Source: Gordonia crocea
GTDB taxonomy: Bacteria > Actinomycetota > Actinomycetes > Mycobacteriales > Mycobacteriaceae
Reading direction: 5' to 3'
Assembly (NCBI RefSeq): GCF_009932435.1
Contig: NZ_BJOU01000001.1
Span: forward strand, 620,001 to 684,000
DNA: 64,000 nt
The notes under the pieces were generated by a model. The model did no database searches, had not been told where the DNA came from, and saw only the letters and a list, made by a program, of their open reading frames with translations. How positions within the stretch are numbered: the first letter of the stretch is position 1; every line of letters starts with the position of its first letter. Position numbers and translations under genes: made by a program. Positions 59,465 through 64,000 of the stretch are shown piece by piece.

Positions 59465-60342
59465 ATCGGTTCGGTTTCATTCTTGACGAGGAAGGCAATC
59501 ACTCTGTGTCTCTGATGTGTGCGGTCCTGCGTGTTTCTCGGTCCGGTTTTTATGAATGGAAGCACCGGGCCGAGTCCGCGCACGCCAAGTGGCGTCAGCG
59601 GATCGGCGACATGATCGAAGTGTTCTTCGAAGCCTCCGAGCAGACGTACGGCTACCGCCGGATCCATGCCGACTTGCTCGACAGCGGGATCGACATCGAC
59701 GATGACACCGTCCGAAAGATCATGCGTGAGCGCGGCCTGAGGCCCTGCCAGCCAGGGCCGAAGCGACTGGTGACGACCATAGCTGCCGATGCCGGCGGCC
59801 TGCCCGACCTGGTGTGCCGTGACTTCACTGCCCAGGCTCCCGGCCGTAAGCTGTGCGGCGACATCACCTACATCAGAACGTGGGAAGGCTGGCTGTTTTT
59901 GGCGACGGTACTGGATTGTTTCAGCAAAAAGGTGGTCGGCTATGCGATGAGTGATCGGATGACATCAGATTTGGTTGTAGCCGCTCTCGATAAGGCTGCT
60001 GAAAATGTTCCTTTCACTGCGGGTGTCACAATATTTCACAGCGACCGCGGAAGCCAATACATGTCAACAGCATTTGCATCCTGCGCCACCGATCACGGTG
60101 TCCTAAGATCTGTTGGTCGCACTGGGGTTTGCTACGATAACGCTTGGGCCGAGTCGTTCAACGGAACCCTGAAGAATGAGTGCGTGAACCGAAAACAATA
60201 TCCGACGCGAGAACGCGCAAAGAAGGACATCACGCGATACATCGAACTACGCTACAATAGTAGCCGGCGTCATTCGGCACTGGACTATTCGACGCCTAAT
60301 CGGGTAGAATCTGACTGGTTCAGTCGATCGGTATCGGCGTGA
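59425..60342 (+). CDS. IS3 transposase OrfB (via -1 frameshift)
   Basis: The DDE catalytic half. The triad is Asp in LCGDITYIRT, Asp in FHSDRGSQY and Glu in ESFNGTLKNE. The usual OrfB start region reads DRFGFILDEEG and VLRVSRSGFYEW. Translated as OrfAB fusion from 59180; an internal GTG at 59506 could give a shorter protein. No stop or frame damage is seen, so the element may be active. Confidence 0.92.
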   Translation, partial: KSDCLLRQEVSTVDRFGFILDEEGNHSVSLMCAVLRVSRSGFYEWKHRAESAHAKWRQRIGDMIEVFFEASEQTYGYRRIHADLLDSGIDIDDDTVRKIMRERGLRPCQPGPKRLVTTIAADAGGLPDLVCRDFTAQAPGRKLCGDITYIRTWEGWLFLATVLDCFSKKVVGYAMSDRMTSDLVVAALDKAAENVPFTAGVTIFHSDRGSQYMSTAFASCATDHGVLRSVGRTGVCYDNAWAESFNGTLKNECVNRKQYPTRERAKKDITRYIELRYNSSRRHSALDYSTPNRVESDWFSRSVSA

Positions 60343-60391
60343 CACTAATTTCTGACAATTAGCTGTCCAGGAAACGCCGGGCACCTCAGAT

Positions 60392-60944
60392 CACCGCATA
60401 CCTGGCATCACGAAACCGCCCAACCGTCGGTGGGATCGTCCCGCACATCACTATGACCGTGCCACTACCGACGCTGGTACCCGACAGCCCTCTGGGCGAG
60501 GCTCACGCCGCACGCCTGGGATTCACCGGCTCGGTCTCAGCCGACACGGCCCGCGAAATCGCTTGCGGCAACACTGAAGTCACCGCGTTGATCACCGCGG
60601 ACTCGGTGCCGTTGGACGCCAAACGCACCCAACGATTCGTCACCGGCGCTCTACGTAAGGCACTCGAAGCCCGTGACGGTGGTTGCCAATTCCCCGGCTG
60701 CGGCACGCCACCGTCGTGGTGTGAAGGCCACCATATTCAGCACTGGGCCGACGGGGGCGAGACGAACCTCAAGAACACCGTCCTGCTGTGCAGCCTGCAT
60801 CACCACACCTACATCCACGGCAAAGGCTGGAACATCCAAATCGGGTTCGACGGCCACCCCTGGTTCCAACCACCCGAAGGAGGTGACTGGATCCGCTGCC
60901 AGAACCGACGCACCCTCACAATCGCTGACCACGCCGCGGCTTAA
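60392..60944 (+). pseudogene. DUF222/HNH endonuclease gene, 3' part
   Basis: The C-terminal half with the HNH nuclease: CQFPGCGTPPSWCEGHHIQHW, then GGETNLKNTVLLCSLHHH (two motifs shown in part). Removing 59111-60391 joins GTG AT to C ACC in frame and gives 441 codons without a stop. As it stands the nuclease has no own promoter or start except ATG 60453. Confidence 0.9.
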
Positions 60945-61049
60945 ACCCGGCCCGATGAGAGCGGCTCCCCAGGGGCTGCGCACGCACCTTGAGAACTTCA
61001 TAGAGAAAATGCGGCCCTGTTCACCGATCAACAGGTCAGGAGCACTGGT

Positions 61050-62054
61050 CTAGTTGTACTTCCCCGTGAGGTTGTGTACGCGGTCTGAGGGGACTTGGCC
61101 GCCGATCCCGGTGTGGGGTCGGTGGTGATTGTAGTGGTGGAGCCATGCGGTGTAGGCGGCTTCTCGTTCGGCTTCGCTGGCATAGGGTTTCGCGTAGGCC
61201 CATTCGGCGGCCAGGGTCCGGTTGAAGCGTTCGACCTTCCCGTTCGTCTGTGGCCGGTAGGGCTTGGTCTTCTTGTGTTTGATCCCGGCGTCGGCCAGTG
61301 CTTCGGCGAACATCGTTGAGCGGTAGCAGGCGCCGTTGTCGGTCATCACTGCGGTCACCCTCACACCGTGCTCGGCGAAGAACGCGTTCGCCCGCCGCCA
61401 GAAGCCGGCCGCGGTCTCCTTGCGTTCGTCATCAAGGATCTCCGAGTACGCCACCCGGGAGTGGTCATCGACGGCGTGGTGCAGGTAGCGGTAGCCACGC
61501 GAGCCCGGTGCTCCCGAGCGTGCTGCCCGGTCGCGGGCCACACCGGCGGTACGGTCGGCGGCCGATCCGCGACCATGCACACGCCAGCCGCCGCCGTCGG
61601 GGATTCGGCCTTGTTTCTTGATGTCGACGTGCACGAGCTGGCCGGGCCGGCCGACCTCGTACCGTTTCGGTTTCGGTCTGCGTACCGGCAGTCCGGTGGC
61701 CTGGTCGATATTGGCCAGCAGCGGCATCTGATAGCGGTCGAGGACCCGGCCGACCGTCGAACGCGGGATACCCAGGTGATAGGCGATCCGATGCGGGCCC
61801 CACCGGCGGGTGCAGCGCAGGTTGATGATCCGGCGCTCGGTGCGGCGGGGCAGCCGGGCCGGTGAACGTGTGGGCCGGGAACTGCGGTCGGTCAGCACCT
61901 GGCCGGCGCGGTAGCGGTCGGCCCACCGCTTGGCTGTGGCCGGTGAACACTGGAACCGTTCGGCAGCGCGCCGCAGTGACCAGCCCTGGTCCACCACGAG
62001 TGAAGCAAGACGTCGACGCCCCTCGGGCGTCAAAGGTGCGTTAGCGTGAGTCAC
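61050..62054 (-). CDS. IS481-family transposase
   Basis: A 334-residue transposase with N-terminal helix-turn-helix (SLRRAAERFQCSPATAKRWA) and a DDE core: Asp in VHVDIKK, Asp in MTDNGACYRS, Glu in GKVERFNRTL. GTG 62054 gives the family start. The stop TAG lies outside the element, in the duplicated target CTAG, as known for IS481 members. An Arg/Gly-rich stretch (SRGYRYLHHAV preceded by a variable loop) is normal for the group. Confidence 0.93.
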   Translation of the reverse strand: MTHANAPLTPEGRRRLASLVVDQGWSLRRAAERFQCSPATAKRWADRYRAGQVLTDRSSRPTRSPARLPRRTERRIINLRCTRRWGPHRIAYHLGIPRSTVGRVLDRYQMPLLANIDQATGLPVRRPKPKRYEVGRPGQLVHVDIKKQGRIPDGGGWRVHGRGSAADRTAGVARDRAARSGAPGSRGYRYLHHAVDDHSRVAYSEILDDERKETAAGFWRRANAFFAEHGVRVTAVMTDNGACYRSTMFAEALADAGIKHKKTKPYRPQTNGKVERFNRTLAAEWAYAKPYASEAEREAAYTAWLHHYNHHRPHTGIGGQVPSDRVHNLTGKYN

Positions 62055-62151
62055 GAAGACCTCCGTGGCTAGATGGTGGTTGTGGTAACCCACATCCTGC
62101 CCGGAGGTCTTCGCCTCACCTCAGATGTTCACAACGTGTCGGGGAAGTACA
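61055..62151 (-). mobile_element. IS481-family insertion sequence (1097 bp)
   Basis: Inverted ends start TGTACTTCCCCG on both sides and continue with GTTGTG after a four-base difference. The flanks carry a perfect six-base duplication TCTAGT (61049-61054 and 62152-62157), fitting the NCTAGN target of IS481 elements. One intact transposase gene fills the element. Confidence 0.94.
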
Positions 62152-62152
62152 T

Positions 62153-63052
62153 CTAGTCCACGCGGTTGGTGGCGGTCACCAGCCACATCGCGCCGGGAAG
62201 CTTCACCGATCCGCCGGAGATGTAGGACCGGATGCTCTCCCGGGTCCGCTCCAACAGTTCCGCCCAGGCCGCGTCGTCGAGTCGTCCGCGGAGTTCGTCG
62301 GCGGCCAGGCGGCCGGTGGTGGTCGACAGGACCATCGTGAGGCGTTCCTCGACGCCGTCGCTGCCGTCTACGCCGTGTTCGAGGGTGGTGTCGAACGGGT
62401 TGATCTTCACGTCCGACCACTCGGCCTTGTCGAGCACCCCGGCGAGGTAGTCCGAGTCGGCAAACGCCACCGGCCCGGGTTGCCCGGGGGCCGGCGGGGC
62501 GGGCGGATCGGACAGCTCCGCGGCGAGTACCTCGGTCCCGGCCCGGCCGAAGGTGGGGTTCTCGTCCACCGAACGCCAACAGGCGAAGACCATGCGGCCA
62601 CCGGGGGCGGTGAAGCCACGGATATTGGTGAAGGCCGCAACCGGGTCGTCGAAGAACATGACGCCGAAACGGGAAACGATGCGCTCGAACGGCGCCCCGG
62701 GCGCCGCGGCGCCGATGTCCATCGTCTGCGCGTCGCCGATCAGCACGGTGGCCGCGGGCGTGCGGTGACGTGCGGCATCCACCATTGCCGGCGCGATATC
62801 GATACCGACCATCTCGGTGCCCGCCTTCACGCCGGCCTCCAGCAGGGTGCCGGCACCGCAGCCGATGTCGAGGGCGCGTTGGTTGGACCCGAACTTGGCC
62901 GCGTCGACGATGGCCTTGGTCACCGGCGCATAGACCGAGTCGAACAGCGCTTCGTTCGCCACCCAGCCCGACGCGGCCTCTGCCCAGCCATCGGCGGTGT
63001 AGCGCGCATTCGTCTCGGGCACGGTTTCGTCGTCCTTCTCGTTTTCGGGCAT
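62153..63052 (-). CDS. Class I SAM-dependent methyltransferase
   Basis: A 299-residue methyltransferase. Motif I is ALDIGCGAGTLLEAG; GIDIAPAMVDAA and FERIVSRFGVMFFDD follow. The substrate is unknown. The TAG stop is inside the IS481 target duplication, so the coding sequence survives complete although its 3' flank was replaced. GGAG lies upstream of ATG 63052. Confidence 0.87.
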   Translation of the reverse strand: MPENEKDDETVPETNARYTADGWAEAASGWVANEALFDSVYAPVTKAIVDAAKFGSNQRALDIGCGAGTLLEAGVKAGTEMVGIDIAPAMVDAARHRTPAATVLIGDAQTMDIGAAAPGAPFERIVSRFGVMFFDDPVAAFTNIRGFTAPGGRMVFACWRSVDENPTFGRAGTEVLAAELSDPPAPPAPGQPGPVAFADSDYLAGVLDKAEWSDVKINPFDTTLEHGVDGSDGVEERLTMVLSTTTGRLAADELRGRLDDAAWAELLERTRESIRSYISGGSVKLPGAMWLVTATNRVD

Positions 63053-63075
63053 GGCTCCGATCCTACGGACGGGGC

Positions 63076-64000
63076 TCATTTCCACGGGGCGATCGGATTG
63101 CCCTGCCACCGGCTGTGCGCCGGGACGGCATCCCCGCGCATCACGAGCGAGGCGGGACCGACGGTGGCCGATTCGCCGATGCGGGATGCCGGCAGGGCCA
63201 CGCAGTGTGGTCCCAGGGTGGCGCCGGCGTCCAGCTCGACGGTGTCGATGGCCATGACCCGGTCGTGGAACAGGTGGGTCTGCACGACGCAGCCGCGTTG
63301 CACCGTCGCGCCGTCGCCCAGGGTGACCAGGTCGGCTTCGGGCAACCAATACGTCTCGCACCAGACTCCCTTCCCGATGTGGGCGCCGAGCAGGCGCAGC
63401 CACAGCGTCAACACCGGCGTCCCGGTGGCGGCATTGGCGAACCACGGTGCGGCGACGGTTTCGACAAAGGCATCGGAGAGTTCGTTGCGCCAGACGAATG
63501 GACTCCACAGCGGGTGTTCGGAAACCCTTATCCGCCCGACGACGAGCCATTTGGCCGCAGCGGCGATGCAACACGCCGCCGCGCCGGCGACGAGGAGCAG
63601 CAGGCCGCTGAGCGCCGCGGCGGCCGCGAAACTGAGGTGGACCGCGAGGTATTGGGCGCCGAGCAGGACGTAGACGCCGATACCGAAGGAGACCATCACC
63701 GGGACCAGGCGGAGGGTCTCGATCACCGCGCGGGCGACGCGCAGTCCCTTCGACGGCGTGAAGGTGCGCGCGGTGTCGCCGCTGGTGGCCACCCGGCGCA
63801 ACCGCACCGGCGGGCTGCCCAACCAGCTCGAGCCCGACTTGGCCTTCGTCGGCGTGGCCGACAGCACCGCGACGAGGCCGTTCTTCGGCACCTTGCGCCC
63901 CGGAGCGGTGATGCCGGAATTGCCCAGGAACGCGCGCTTGCCGATCCTCGCCTCGTCGACGCGCAACCAGCCGCCGCCCAGTTCGTACGACGCCACCATC
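63076..64000 (-). CDS. Pls/PosA/MA-family protein C-terminal region (partial)
   Basis: At least 308 residues, open to the right edge. The first part (RIGKRAFLGNSGI) and the last (ADLVTLGDGATVQRGCVV, DAGATLGPHCVALP) are left-handed beta-helix hexapeptide repeats of acyltransferase type. Between them are two membrane helices (about residues 105-165). This layout is the terminal domain of the Pls/PosA/MA NRPS-like proteins. The adenylation and carrier domains would lie beyond the window. Confidence 0.75.
   Translation of the reverse strand, partial: MVASYELGGGWLRVDEARIGKRAFLGNSGITAPGRKVPKNGLVAVLSATPTKAKSGSSWLGSPPVRLRRVATSGDTARTFTPSKGLRVARAVIETLRLVPVMVSFGIGVYVLLGAQYLAVHLSFAAAAALSGLLLLVAGAAACCIAAAAKWLVVGRIRVSEHPLWSPFVWRNELSDAFVETVAAPWFANAATGTPVLTLWLRLLGAHIGKGVWCETYWLPEADLVTLGDGATVQRGCVVQTHLFHDRVMAIDTVELDAGATLGPHCVALPASRIGESATVGPASLVMRGDAVPAHSRWQGNPIAPWK

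Larger units (their letters stand above)
59111..60388 (+). mobile_element. IS3-family insertion sequence (1278 bp)
   Basis: Ends are 26-base inverted repeats at 59111-59136 and 60363-60388 that match at 22 positions (shared core GCCCGGCG, one mismatch, TTCCTGGACAG) and begin TGA. The flanks carry a three-base target duplication, GAT (59108-59110 and 60389-60391). It contains orfA and orfB in the IS3 arrangement with a -1 frameshift signal. Base composition is lower in GC than the surroundings. Confidence 0.93.

Overview
The window is high-GC DNA from a mycolic-acid-containing actinomycete, most likely Gordonia or a close relative (inference). The order crp, nth, TlpA-like, CoA Nudix, marP, epoxide-hydrolase-like, holin-like, acs, then HAD phosphatase, ssd, the tad genes, a DUF1998 helicase, a cold-shock gene, topA, a membrane adenylate cyclase and holB follows the Mycobacterium tuberculosis block Rv3677c to Rv3644c. 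A dTDP-rhamnose locus, needed for the arabinogalactan linker of mycolata, is also present. Overlapping ATGA/GTGA junctions are common, and at least nine genes look leaderless: a TANNNT -10 box lies 6-8 bases before the start codon.

Layout. 1-10.5 kb: the conserved crp-to-acs block, followed by a frameshifted SAM methyltransferase and a hypothetical protein with a degenerate Fic-like motif. 10.5-12.1 kb: an HAD phosphatase gene flanked by two small-RNA loci, an Ms1/MTS2823-like RNA and a 6C RNA with two hairpin loops of six C each. Both sit where their M. tuberculosis counterparts sit. 12.3-20.7 kb: secreted lipase, large LuxR-type ATPase regulator, and the ssd-tad pilus operon. 20.7-26 kb: metabolic and stress genes, including soxR divergent from an ABC exporter with a SoxR box between them. 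26-35.8 kb: helicase, cspA, topA, adenylate cyclase and holB.

35.8-43.2 kb is the most interesting accessory region. It holds two divergent SDR genes, an ACAD10/11-type acyl-CoA dehydrogenase, an APH-fold kinase, a TetR regulator, an acyl-CoA ligase and a phosphotriesterase-like lactonase. Together they suggest a route that opens a lactone, activates the hydroxyacid to its CoA ester, phosphorylates the hydroxyl group and eliminates phosphate to feed beta-oxidation. Palindromic operators sharing the word AACTTGAA lie before both outer operons.

43.4-57.7 kb: tRNA-Thr(CGT), an AAA ATPase, a second secreted lipase, malic enzyme, a VanY-like peptidase, an MFS transporter, galE, a membrane-anchored Nudix-like protein, rmlB, rmlA, rmlC, three tandem related lipoproteins with a duplicated promoter-hairpin, an M1 aminopeptidase and two DoxX proteins. 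57.7-62.2 kb is mobile-element territory. A DUF222/HNH gene is split by an IS3-family element; removing it with one GAT copy restores a 441-codon frame. An IS481-family element is inserted exactly at the stop codon of a methyltransferase gene, with a TCTAGT duplication that keeps the stop on both sides. The window ends inside a left-handed beta-helix acyltransferase-like gene.
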